From the NCBI GenBank assembly GCA_017989485.1, contig JAGNPU010000050.1, positions 1 to 9,066 of the forward strand: a stretch of 9,066 bases of DNA. The letters are read 5' to 3'. This DNA comes from Neisseriaceae bacterium (GTDB lineage Bacteria; Pseudomonadota; Gammaproteobacteria; Burkholderiales; Neisseriaceae). Position 1 is the first letter of the stretch. The number at the start of each line of letters is the position of its first letter. Shown piece after piece: positions 1-6,483 of the stretch. The notes under the pieces were generated by a model. That model searched no databases, was not told where the DNA came from, and worked only from the letters and a program-made list of their open reading frames with translations. The position numbers and the translations under genes are program-made.

Positions 1-406
1 CGCCCTCGCTCGCCCGGCCCATATTGGCCATGCACACCAGTTCCATCTCGCCCGGCTCCGCCATGTCTGGCAAAAGCGCATACACCGACAGGCGCAAGAA
101 CGGATGGCGATCGTGTATCGAGTCTAAGGCCGCATTCAGGCCAGCCAAACCGGCACGAATGCCAGGGCCATCGGCTTTAAAATACGGCAATAGGCTTAGG
201 CGCTCGCTGTCGAGTCGGCCACTGGCGTCATACACGCCCTGCCCATCTTGCAAAATCAGGGGCAAGGACACCAGCTCCTTCGTCGCCACCTGGGTGTGCT
301 GCATGGCCAAAATGGCATTCAAGGTCATATGCGCCACTTGGACTTCTTCCAAGGGCAGATTAAAGCCCTGGGTTTCGACATAATCTTTAACCAATACGTA
401 AGACAT
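1..406 (-). CDS. Unrecognised protein, N-terminal 135 residues (runs off left edge)
   Basis: The reading frame opens with ATG at 406-404 and stays open to the window edge, so only the N-terminal 135 residues are visible, beginning MSYVLVKDYVETQGFNLPLE. I do not recognise the family. There is no signal peptide and no membrane segment: the visible part is a soluble, mixed protein with scattered acidic residues and a moderately hydrophobic stretch near residues 104-113. The start lies 12 bases after the stop of the rluF-like gene and in the same frame, with an in-frame TAA followed by four codons before the ATG, so no upstream start is possible. The ribosome site is weak (only an AAGA-like match), which suggests translational coupling to the gene before it. 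It is the last visible gene of the proS-dgt-rluF operon. That the gene is real is likely from coding-like composition and operon position; its function cannot be told. Confidence 0.75.
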   Translation of the reverse strand, partial: MSYVLVKDYVETQGFNLPLEEVQVAHMTLNAILAMQHTQVATKELVSLPLILQDGQGVYDASGRLDSERLSLLPYFKADGPGIRAGLAGLNAALDSIHDRHPFLRLSVYALLPDMAEPGEMELVCMANMGRASEG

Positions 407-418
407 TATTTTATTCTT

Positions 419-1168
419 TTAAAATGATTCATCTTCATTCAAATAGCGCCACTGCCCTTGCGGCAGCTGGCCTAGCTTAATCTTGCCGACGCGGATGCGC
501 TTTAAGCCCACCACGTGCAAGCCCACCAATTCACACATGCGGCGAATTTGGCGCTTCTTGCCTTCGCGCAGCACAAAGCGCAGCTGATCTTCATTTTGCC
601 AGGTCACCTTGGCCGGCTGTAGCGGCTTATTGTCTAGGCTTAGGCCATGATTCAATAACTGCAAGCCTTCGTCACTCAGCCCACCTTGCACCCGCACCAA
701 ATACTCTTTGTCGATGTCAGAGGTTTCGCCAATAATGCGCTTGGCCACGCGGCCATCCTGGGTCAACACCAGCAGCCCGGTGGAATCAATGTCCAGCCGG
801 CCGGCCGGGGCCAAAGAATAGGCGTGGTATTTGTCAAATTTAATGCGGCTAGGGTCTTCCGGCCAATGGTTGGCGGCGGTGATCAGGCTGGCGGCGGTCT
901 CATAGCCGTGTTCGGCCTGGGCGCTCACATAGCCCACGGGCTTGTTTAACAAGATGGTCACGCGCGACGCCTGTTTTTGATGCACTTGTCGATCCAGGTC
1001 AATGCGGTCTGCAATCGTCACCTTTTGGCCCAGTATGGCCACGGCACCGTTCACCTTTACCCAGCCCTGCTCAATATAGCCATCGGCCTCACGGCGCGAA
1101 CACAGGCCCAGCTGCGCCATCCGTTTGGACAGGCGCATGGTTTCGTTTACATCTACTAAATCAGTCAT
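419..1168 (-). CDS. rluF: RsuA/RluB/RluF-family 23S rRNA pseudouridine synthase, RluF-like
   Basis: This 249-residue cytoplasmic enzyme converts a uridine of rRNA to pseudouridine. An S4 RNA-binding domain covers about residues 12-60 ([18 protein letters not shown], then the VKVNG turn). The catalytic domain follows: LNKPVGYVS at 74-82, the catalytic-aspartate motif [11 protein letters not shown] at 123-133 (D126), KEYLVRV at 154-160 and the C-terminal [12 protein letters not shown] at 202-213, all hallmarks of the RsuA family. The stretch between NKPVG and GRLD is about a dozen residues longer than in E. coli RluF; I recall the same insert in betaproteobacterial homologues usually named RluF. 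In E. coli, RluF modifies U2604 of 23S rRNA; that this protein has the same target is inferred from the name, and RluB- or RluE-like specificity is not excluded. A second possible start is Met11; neither has a good ribosome site. It lies 28 bases after dgt. Confidence 0.85.
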   Translation of the reverse strand: MTDLVDVNETMRLSKRMAQLGLCSRREADGYIEQGWVKVNGAVAILGQKVTIADRIDLDRQVHQKQASRVTILLNKPVGYVSAQAEHGYETAASLITAANHWPEDPSRIKFDKYHAYSLAPAGRLDIDSTGLLVLTQDGRVAKRIIGETSDIDKEYLVRVQGGLSDEGLQLLNHGLSLDNKPLQPAKVTWQNEDQLRFVLREGKKRQIRRMCELVGLHVVGLKRIRVGKIKLGQLPQGQWRYLNEDESF

Positions 1169-1196
1169 GGTGTATTTCTATAGAAAAGTGAAGGCA

Positions 1197-2567
1197 TTAA
1201 TCTAATCCTAGGCCGATGCCGGACAGGTCGCGGGCCATTTGCGCCGCGCTGTTGTCGGTCATGCCGCCCACAAAATCAAGGATTTTCATGTATGCCGTGT
1301 ATAAATCATCGTCTGGCTGCAAGGGCTCATCTTCCAACAAGGCCAAAATCATGCCGTTGCGCACACCCAGCTCGCCCCCGTTGACGTAGGCAAACGCCGC
1401 CGGCACCAAGGCAGCTAAAATCGTGCCGATGCAGGGAAAAGAAGCGATTTCAATCATCAGCTTGCTGCGGTGGCGGTATATTTTTTGACGGGCCAATTCC
1501 TTGGCCTGAAACAGAGCGTCCTGAATCGGCTCGCTGCTGATGCTGAGCAAGTCCTTAGGCACAAACGTGCCGTTTAACAGCTCGGGTTGGTGCATCATGA
1601 ATTTTTGCGCCACGTCGTCGATGGCCTTGCCGATGGCAATGCCGCGCAGCATGGCACAGCGCTGACGCGCGCTGCCGGCCTGCCAGGTTCGTTCCGTCGA
1701 GGTCACATTGGCCAGAATGCGTTCAAACTCAAGGTCTTCAATCAGGCCGATTTCGACGGCGTCTTCCAAGTCCAACAGGGCATAGCAAATGTCGTCGGCC
1801 GCCTCCATCAAATACGACAGCGGATGACGGGCCCACCGGTTGCGCGCCAGCTCTGGCAGGCCTAAATCAGCCGCCACGGCCCGAATAAAGGGCAACTCGG
1901 TTTGGTACACGTTAAACTTTTGGCCCTGGCCATAGGGATCGGCGCTGGTCCAGGGGTATTTCAACAAGGTCCCAATGGTGGCCGCGCTCAGGCGCATCCC
2001 CCCACGGTTACGGTACATCTCCGTCGTCGCCACCAGCCTCAGGCTGTTGGCATTGCCTTCATAAGTACAGATGTCGGCACACTCATCGTCGCTCAAACCG
2101 GTCAGGTAATGGCGCTGGGCCGGGTCGAGAAACCAGGCCCGCAAGGCCTCTTCGCCGGTGTGGCCAAACGGTGGGTTGCCTAAGTCATGCGCCAAGCAGG
2201 CCACTTGCACTATGGCCCCAATGTCTGAGGCGCGATTGGCCTCGGGCAAAAAGCCGCCCGAGCGCAGCATCACCCCGACCCGATTACCCAGGCTACGGCC
2301 CACGCTGGCCACCTCCACGCTGTGGGTCAGCCGATTGTGGGTGTGGTCATTTTTGGCAAACGGATGCACCTGGGTTTTGCGGCCCAAGCGTCGAAACGCA
2401 CCCGAAAACACCACGCGGTCGTAATCGATGTGAAAATCGGTACGCAACGCGTCCACGCCCTCCAGCGTCGAGGGCGTGCTGGTCGGCACGATGAGCCCCT
2501 CTGCGGCGGTTTTATAGCGCTGGGCGCTCAACAGCTGCGCCCAGTTCATGCGGGTGGTTTGGGTCAC
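1197..2567 (-). CDS. dgt: Deoxyguanosinetriphosphate triphosphohydrolase-like protein (HD domain)
   Basis: This 456-residue cytoplasmic hydrolase of the dGTPase-like HD family splits a deoxynucleoside triphosphate into the nucleoside and tripolyphosphate, affecting dNTP pools and mutation rate. The metal ligands are visible: His82 in LTHSVEVA, the HD pair His127-Asp128 in CLAHDLGNPPFGH, and a later Asp in EAADDICYALLDLEDA (about 258-259). The N-terminal RLGRKTQVHPF stretch at 60-70 is also typical. The start is GTG, chosen because a clear AGGAG ribosome site lies 5 bases before it; an ATG six codons further in (MNWAQLL) aligns with some family members but lacks its own site. The gene begins 12 bases after the proS stop, with the ribosome site between them, so the two are probably co-translated. 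Substrate preference (dGTP or other dNTPs) cannot be read from the sequence. Confidence 0.92.
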   Translation of the reverse strand: MTQTTRMNWAQLLSAQRYKTAAEGLIVPTSTPSTLEGVDALRTDFHIDYDRVVFSGAFRRLGRKTQVHPFAKNDHTHNRLTHSVEVASVGRSLGNRVGVMLRSGGFLPEANRASDIGAIVQVACLAHDLGNPPFGHTGEEALRAWFLDPAQRHYLTGLSDDECADICTYEGNANSLRLVATTEMYRNRGGMRLSAATIGTLLKYPWTSADPYGQGQKFNVYQTELPFIRAVAADLGLPELARNRWARHPLSYLMEAADDICYALLDLEDAVEIGLIEDLEFERILANVTSTERTWQAGSARQRCAMLRGIAIGKAIDDVAQKFMMHQPELLNGTFVPKDLLSISSEPIQDALFQAKELARQKIYRHRSKLMIEIASFPCIGTILAALVPAAFAYVNGGELGVRNGMILALLEDEPLQPDDDLYTAYMKILDFVGGMTDNSAAQMARDLSGIGLGLD

Positions 2568-2572
2568 TTAGG

Positions 2573-2577
2573 CTCCT
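2573..2577 (-). promoter_or_regulatory. Ribosome binding site that decides the GTG start of dgt
   Basis: Read on the minus strand, AGGAG ends 5 bases before GTG at 2567-2565. It sits in the 12-base gap after the proS stop codon (TGA at 2582-2580). This supports the GTG rather than the ATG 18 bases downstream, and suggests coupled translation of proS and dgt. Confidence 0.75.
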
Positions 2578-2579
2578 AT

Positions 2580-4298
2580 TCAGTCGTGCCCACTTAAGGC
2601 GGCGACAATGCGCGCGGCCACGGCGGCCACGGCCACGTTTTCTGACGCCTCGGCACGACGCTGCTTGTACTCCACTTCGCCATTGGCCAAGGCCCTATCG
2701 CCAATCACCACGCGATGAGGAATGCCCAACAGTTCCGAATCGGCCAGCAACACGCCAGCACGCTCGTCCCTATCGTCCAACAAGACGTCCACGCCCGCAG
2801 ATTGCAACTCAGCATACAGCGCATCGGCAGCGGCCTTCACGGTCTCACTCTTACGGTAGTTCATGGGCACAATGACGGTGGTAAACGGCGCCATGGCGTC
2901 GGTGAGGATCATCCCCTTGTCGTCGAAACTTTGCTCAATGGCGGCGGCCACAATTCGGGTCACGCCGATGCCATAACAGCCCATTTGCATGTATTGGCTT
3001 TTGCCGTTTTGATCCAAGAAGGTGGCGTTCATGGATTCAGAATACTTGGTGCCCAGCTGGAACACATGGCCGACTTCAACGCCACGCACCAGCTTCAACA
3101 CGCCTTGGCCACATGGGCTAGGGTCACCGGCCACGACGTTGCGCATGTCCACAAACTCAGGTTCGGCGGCATCTCGGCCAAAGTTAAAGCCGGTATAGTG
3201 GTGCTCGTTTTCGTTCGCGCCCACCACGGTGTCGCCGCTCAAAGCGACGGCGAAATCGGCATAGACTTTGCCGTTAAAGCCAACCGGGCCCAAAGAGCCT
3301 CCGGCAGCACCAAAAGCGGCCTGCACTGAGGCTTCAGAAGCAAAGGTCAGAGGCGTTTTCACCCCGGCCAATTTCTCCGCCTTGATTTCGTTTAATTGAT
3401 GGTCGCCCCGCACCAGCAACAAAATGGGTTCGTCGCCTTCTTCGGCTTCCACCACAACGGCTTTCACCGTTTGCTCGATGGCCACGTTCAAACACGCCAC
3501 CAAATCGGCAATCGTGCGCACCCCAGGGGTGTGGATTTTGGTCAGCGCCGCACTGGCTGGCGCACGCTCGCCCACGGGCATGAGGGTGGCGGCCATTTCT
3601 AAGTTGGCCGCATAATCTGATTCGGTGCTGTAGGCAATCAGGTCTTCGCCGCTGTCGGCCAACACCTGAAACTCGTGCGAGTGGCTGCCGCCTATGGTGC
3701 CACCGTCGGCGGCCACAGGGCGATACACCAGGCCCAAGCGGTTAAAAATACGGCAGTAGGCGTCATACATTTTTTGGTAAGACACGGCCATGGCCGCCTC
3801 ATCCACGTCAAAAGAATAGGCGTCTTTCATCACAAATTCACGGGCGCGCATCACCCCAAAACGAGGGCGCACTTCATCGCGGAACTTGGTCTGTACCTGA
3901 TAAAAATTCAGCGGCATTTGCTTGTAGCTGTTAATCTCTTTACGGGCAATGTCGGTAATCACCTCTTCGTGGGTTGGCCCCACGCAAAAGTCACGCTCAT
4001 GGCGGTCTTTTAAACGCAGCAACTCTTTGCCGTAAAAATCCCATCGGCCAGACTCTTGCCATAGCTCTGCGGGCTGCACGGCGGGCATTAATAGCTCAAC
4101 GGCGCCGGCACGGTTCATTTCTTCGCGCACCACGGCTTCAACCTTGCGCATCACGCGCAGGCCCATCGGCATCCAAGAATACAAACCGGACGCAATCCGT
4201 TTGACAAAACCGGCACGCAACATCAACTGGTGGCTAGGCAACTCTGCTTCTGCAGGCGCATTTTTCAATGTGGAAATAAAAAACTGGCTGGATTTCAT
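2580..4298 (-). CDS. proS: Prolyl-tRNA synthetase, bacterial type with editing insert
   Basis: This class II aminoacyl-tRNA synthetase charges tRNA-Pro with proline and edits misactivated alanine. Positions below count from the upstream Met at 4307. Motif 2 is at about 142-166 ([17 protein letters not shown], then MKDAYSF), the insertion (INS) editing domain runs from about 225 to 385 and includes [15 protein letters not shown] (299-313), motif 3 is [14 protein letters not shown] at 446-459, and the anticodon-binding domain fills about 473-575 ([20 protein letters not shown]). The start is placed at the fourth codon of the open frame because [15 protein letters not shown] aligns with the family N-terminus (E. 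coli and Neisseria begin the same way, from memory); the Met at 4307 has no ribosome site. That gives 572 residues, the usual length. It heads the leftward operon and diverges from ndh across a long regulatory region. Identification is secure. Confidence 0.98.
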   Translation of the reverse strand: MKSSQFFISTLKNAPAEAELPSHQLMLRAGFVKRIASGLYSWMPMGLRVMRKVEAVVREEMNRAGAVELLMPAVQPAELWQESGRWDFYGKELLRLKDRHERDFCVGPTHEEVITDIARKEINSYKQMPLNFYQVQTKFRDEVRPRFGVMRAREFVMKDAYSFDVDEAAMAVSYQKMYDAYCRIFNRLGLVYRPVAADGGTIGGSHSHEFQVLADSGEDLIAYSTESDYAANLEMAATLMPVGERAPASAALTKIHTPGVRTIADLVACLNVAIEQTVKAVVVEAEEGDEPILLLVRGDHQLNEIKAEKLAGVKTPLTFASEASVQAAFGAAGGSLGPVGFNGKVYADFAVALSGDTVVGANENEHHYTGFNFGRDAAEPEFVDMRNVVAGDPSPCGQGVLKLVRGVEVGHVFQLGTKYSESMNATFLDQNGKSQYMQMGCYGIGVTRIVAAAIEQSFDDKGMILTDAMAPFTTVIVPMNYRKSETVKAAADALYAELQSAGVDVLLDDRDERAGVLLADSELLGIPHRVVIGDRALANGEVEYKQRRAEASENVAVAAVAARIVAALSGHD

Positions 4299-4331
4299 GG
4301 GCTTCATTTCGAAATAAAAACAATGTGGTCA

Positions 4332-4337
4332 ATTGTA
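4332..4337 (-). promoter_or_regulatory. Candidate -10 element of the proS operon promoter
   Basis: On the minus strand TACAAT (5 of 6 matches to TATAAT) lies about 34 bases before the chosen proS start and would give a leader of roughly 27 bases. The hexamer 17 bases further upstream, TAGGTA, is a poor -35, so this call is tentative. Confidence 0.3.
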
Positions 4338-4435
4338 CCGTAATCACGCCCTATTACCTACCGGCGCAACCGTGATTCAGGCTGATTTTTTAAAGCAAGC
4401 AACTTTTTCGCCCACAGGCTCTTGACAAATGCGCT

Positions 4436-4444
4436 TTATGCACA
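4436..4444 (+). promoter_or_regulatory. DnaA box (TTATGCACA)
   Basis: The nine bases match the relaxed consensus TTATNCACA exactly. It lies about 130 bases upstream of proS, on the other side of the AT-rich tract from the paired boxes. A single nine-base match would be weak evidence; its value comes from the neighbouring pair. Confidence 0.45.
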
Positions 4445-4524
4445 CGAAGGCGCGCCCACGGTGGATGTGCGCCAAACAATCACCCGTCAAAAATACGGGC
4501 AGGACGCAATCAGGCCAATCCACT

Positions 4525-4560
4525 GTTTTTAAACAATAATTTAAAAAGTTCATTTTTTAA
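4525..4560. other. AT-rich tract (possible DNA-unwinding element)
   Basis: This 36-base stretch contains only three G or C bases, within DNA that is otherwise above 50 percent GC. It includes TTTTTAAAC, AATAATTTAAAAAG and a TTTTTTAAG run just at its end. It lies 65 bases to the left of the inverted DnaA-box pair. As seen, it is simply an AT-rich tract between DnaA-box matches; an unwinding role is inference. Confidence 0.4.
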
Positions 4561-4613
4561 GCAATTCGAGGGGGCCATTTGGTTTCATTGTCTTTTTCTG
4601 TGGGATTGCCCCT

Positions 4614-4648
4614 TTACGCACAAACTTATCCACAGATATTGTGGACAA
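4614..4648. promoter_or_regulatory. Inverted pair of DnaA boxes with an adjoining imperfect box
   Basis: TTATCCACA at 4626-4634 is the perfect high-affinity DnaA box. Five bases later TGTGGACAA at 4640-4648 is a box on the opposite strand (TTGTCCACA, one change from consensus). The flanks also match, so the two arms AAACTTATCCACA (4622-4634) and TGTGGACAAGTTT (4640-4652) form a 13-bp inverted repeat with one mismatch. TTACGCACA at 4614-4622 is one base off TTATNCACA and abuts the pair. The arms could also form an RNA hairpin, but the stem is AT-rich and the DnaA reading explains the exact consensus better. The nearest starts are ndh (about 290 bases right) and proS (about 320 bases left). Confidence 0.65.
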
Positions 4649-4816
4649 GTTTTCACCCATAAATAACTCAAGCAAACTCAAGTCATTAGCTTAATCGATC
4701 ATTTTATAGGCATGTTTTGGCACTTTCCTCAGCCCCATCCGCATGGCTCAGCTGCCGACGCTCGCCACCCCATGACCGCCCCAAGAAGCGCTGGCCCAGT
4801 CTGTTGCAACAGGTGT

Positions 4817-4845
4817 TTGGCCGCTGGCTAAACTGGGTCTATGCT
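4817..4845 (+). promoter_or_regulatory. Candidate ndh promoter
   Basis: TTGGCC at 4817-4822 (4 of 6 to TTGACA) and TATGCT at 4840-4845 (4 of 6 to TATAAT) are separated by 17 bases. Overlapping it, TGCTAATAT at 4842-4850 resembles an extended -10. Either would start the transcript near 4852-4857 and leave a leader of about 80-90 bases containing the two hairpins before ndh. Confidence 0.4.
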
Positions 4846-4869
4846 AATATCGTCACATGGTCTGCCGAT

Positions 4870-4913
4870 GAAGAAAACCAAACGGTTTCTTCATGGTCTG
4901 ATCCTATAGACCA
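4870..4913 (+). promoter_or_regulatory. Two tandem hairpins in the ndh leader
   Basis: The first hairpin pairs GAAGAAA plus CC (4870-4879, one bulged A) with GG plus TTTCTTC (4884-4892). The second pairs TGGTCT (4894-4899) with AGACCA (4908-4913) across eight bases. They end 10 bases before the ribosome site of ndh. Both are short, so a regulatory role is possible but unproven. Confidence 0.35.
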
Positions 4914-4923
4914 GCCTAACGAT

Positions 4924-4930
4924 GAGGAGT
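4924..4930 (+). promoter_or_regulatory. Ribosome binding site that decides the ndh start
   Basis: GAGGAGT ends 8 bases before ATG 4939. The frame is open a further 74 codons upstream to a TTG at 4717, but that start has no ribosome site and the extension bears no resemblance to NDH-2, so 4939 is the start. Confidence 0.85.
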
Positions 4931-4938
4931 CCTTCTGC

Positions 4939-6201
4939 ATGACCCAAAAAAACATTGTGATTGCCGGCGGCGGCATTGCGGGCATTGAATTAGCCACCCG
5001 CCTGAGCAAGGCCTTACGCCGTAGCGCCCACCAAATTCATCTGATCGACAAAAGCCAGCTGCACACATGGAAGCCGATGCTGCACATGTTTGCCGCCGGC
5101 GCCACCACCCCACAGGAGCAGGGGATTTCCTTTGTCAACCACGCCAAAAGCCACCACATTCAATATCATCCCGGTCAGGTGGCCCGCATAGACAGGGCGA
5201 ATAAAACCCTTACCCTCAGCCCCTTTGACAGCCCCCTAGGCCTGAACATTTTGCCAGAGCGCACCTTGCCCTATGATTATTTGATTCTGTGCCTAGGCAG
5301 CTGCGCCAACGACTACGGCACGCCCGGCATCAAAGAACACGCCCACACCATCGACGACCTCAAACAGGCCACCGACTTTTTCGACAAGCTCACCGCCATC
5401 ACCATGAAGGCCGCCATCAACAAGCAAAAATACCCCATCGTCGTAGTCGGCGCAGGCCCGACCGGGGTTGAGCTGTGTGGCGAAATGATGCGCTTTTTAG
5501 AAAACGCCTCGGCCTACACCGACGAGCCCCTCACCCGCTATGTAGACATCACCCTGATTCAGGGGGACACGCGCATTTTGCCCACGTTTACCGAAGACGT
5601 CAGCCACCATGCCCAGCTGGCCCTAGAGAAGCTTGGGGTGCGGGTAATTCTGAATCAAAATGTGACCTCGGTGAGCGCCGATGCCCTCACCTTATCCAAC
5701 GGCGACACCCTCGATGCCTACCAAACGGTTTGGACGGCCGGGGTCAAAGCGCCAGCCTTAATGAGCCAAATCGACGGGGTGGAACTCACCCGCACCCAAC
5801 AGCTGGTGGTCAACGACTATTTCCAAGCCACCACCGACCCCACTTTGTTCGCCATTGGCGACTGCAGCAGCATGAAAAGCACGCCGCTGCCGCCTACGGC
5901 ACAGGTGGCCAGACAGCAAGCCATATACCTGAGCGATTACTTTTTGGACATCATCCTCGGGCAAGTCCCCAAAAAATCGTTCCACTATAAGGACAACGGC
6001 TCTTTGGTCACCGTTGGTCGCTACGCCTCATTTGGGGTATTTGGCGGCACCAGTCGTTTAAAAGGCCGCTCTTTTAAAGGCATGGCCGCCAGCGTCGCCC
6101 ATATTTCCCTCTACCGCCTGCACCAAATGGCGATTTTGGGCTTTTGGCGCTCGGCCGCGGCCTGGTGGTCAGAAAAACTCAACCAGCTGGCCAAACGTTA
6201 A
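4939..6201 (+). CDS. ndh: Type II NADH dehydrogenase (NDH-2), NADH:quinone oxidoreductase
   Basis: This 420-residue FAD enzyme of the inner face of the cytoplasmic membrane passes electrons from NADH to the quinone pool without pumping protons. The N-terminal FAD-binding motif is NIVIAGGGIAGIE (5-17). The second Rossmann motif, for NADH, is VVVGAGPTGVELCGE (168-182). FAIGDCS at 304-310 is the second FAD contact, and AQVARQQA at 321-328 is the conserved quinone-site region of NDH-2. The last 40 residues (about 380-412), rich in Trp, Leu and Ala, look like the amphipathic or membrane-anchoring tail. A strong ribosome site and the FAD motif near residue 10 fix the start. It is transcribed divergently from proS, apparently as a single gene, and ends in a terminator-like hairpin. 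A sulfide:quinone reductase is the main alternative; the QVARQQA motif and the absence of its paired cysteines favour NDH-2. Confidence 0.93.
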   Translation: MTQKNIVIAGGGIAGIELATRLSKALRRSAHQIHLIDKSQLHTWKPMLHMFAAGATTPQEQGISFVNHAKSHHIQYHPGQVARIDRANKTLTLSPFDSPLGLNILPERTLPYDYLILCLGSCANDYGTPGIKEHAHTIDDLKQATDFFDKLTAITMKAAINKQKYPIVVVGAGPTGVELCGEMMRFLENASAYTDEPLTRYVDITLIQGDTRILPTFTEDVSHHAQLALEKLGVRVILNQNVTSVSADALTLSNGDTLDAYQTVWTAGVKAPALMSQIDGVELTRTQQLVVNDYFQATTDPTLFAIGDCSSMKSTPLPPTAQVARQQAIYLSDYFLDIILGQVPKKSFHYKDNGSLVTVGRYASFGVFGGTSRLKGRSFKGMAASVAHISLYRLHQMAILGFWRSAAAWWSEKLNQLAKR

Positions 6202-6208
6202 TCACCCT

Positions 6209-6242
6209 AGCGCCCTCCACGGACTGGGGGCGCTTCGTTTCC
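6209..6242 (+). terminator. Rho-independent terminator-like hairpin after ndh
   Basis: AGCGCCC (6209-6215) pairs with GGGCGCT (6228-6234), 8 bases after the ndh stop, followed by TTCGTTTCC. The stem is GC-rich but the T-tract is interrupted, so termination may be partial. Confidence 0.5.
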
Positions 6243-6307
6243 CCCACGCAACACCTGCCGCCTCGGCACAACACCGCCTCAAGATGGCAAGTATCATGCC
6301 GTCGATG

Positions 6308-6337
6308 GCCTAGGTCCACACCATCATAGACCTAGGC
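6308..6337. repeat. Perfect 9-bp inverted repeat (CCTAGG-centred arms), possible operator
   Basis: GCCTAGGTC at 6308-6316 and GACCTAGGC at 6329-6337 are exact reverse complements separated by 12 bases. The arm centres are 21 bp apart, two helical turns, as for a dimeric regulator bound to one face. No T-run follows on either strand, so it does not look like a terminator. It lies about 150 bases before the PheC-like gene, the nearest gene downstream. The rest of 6243-6483 holds no gene, only a weak extended -10-like TGCTATCCT at 6434-6442 without a good -35. Confidence 0.4.
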
Positions 6338-6470
6338 GCCTAAAGGCCGCCAGATTACGGTTTAAATTCACCCCTGTTCGCCAGAATCCAGCCGTCGTCC
6401 ATCACGCTTAGTCCCTGCGTCCACCGGAATCTTTGCTATCCTCGTTCATGATTTACTTAACTCACTATAA

Positions 6471-6474
6471 AAGG
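6471..6474 (+). promoter_or_regulatory. Ribosome binding site deciding the start of the PheC-like gene
   Basis: AAGG lies 9 bases before ATG 6484. The same frame is open to a TTG at 6433, but starting there would put 17 residues before the lysine/arginine-rich beginning of the signal peptide, so 6484 is preferred. Confidence 0.65.
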
Positions 6475-6483
6475 TTGGCCATC

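Larger units (their letters stand above)
4308..4716. other. Divergent intergenic region between proS and ndh, no gene seen
   Basis: About 410 bases with no convincing open frame and no tRNA-like fold. It holds the candidate proS -10 (4332-4337), three DnaA-box matches (4436-4444, 4626-4634, 4640-4648) with a one-mismatch fourth at 4614-4622, a 36-bp AT-rich tract at 4525-4560, and a small 5-bp hairpin at 4483-4499 (CCCGT, 7-base loop, ACGGG) without a T-run on either strand. A short frame from ATG 4712 to the stop at 4829-4831 has no proper ribosome site and no recognisable content. Confidence 0.7.

Noticed and set aside
2613..2637. Repeated GGCCACG units near the proS 3' end
   Set aside because: They encode the Ala/Val-rich C-terminal helix of ProS (AVAAVAAR) and need no separate explanation.
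2715..3329. A 204-codon open frame on the plus strand inside proS
   Set aside because: It is antisense to the well-conserved catalytic and editing domains of proS, is rich in His and Gln as is usual for the complement of GC-rich genes, and has no recognisable domain or ribosome site.
4422..4427. TTGACA as the -35 of a promoter reading right
   Set aside because: No acceptable -10 lies 16-18 bases downstream.
4483..4499. Hairpin CCCGT/ACGGG as a terminator
   Set aside because: The stem is only 5 bp and has no T-run on either strand.
4712..4831. Short frame beginning MFWHFPQPH in the ndh leader
   Set aside because: Thirty-nine codons, no ribosome site at a workable distance and no recognisable content; it overlaps the candidate ndh promoter.
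4308..4938. Hidden tRNA or other RNA gene in the long intergenic region
   Set aside because: No cloverleaf, no GGTTCGAATCC-like T-arm and no CCA end could be found by eye on either strand.
5475..5990. A 171-codon plus-strand frame overlapping ndh
   Set aside because: Out-of-frame shadow of ndh: Arg-, His- and Pro-rich with no family resemblance, while the ndh frame carries all NDH-2 motifs.
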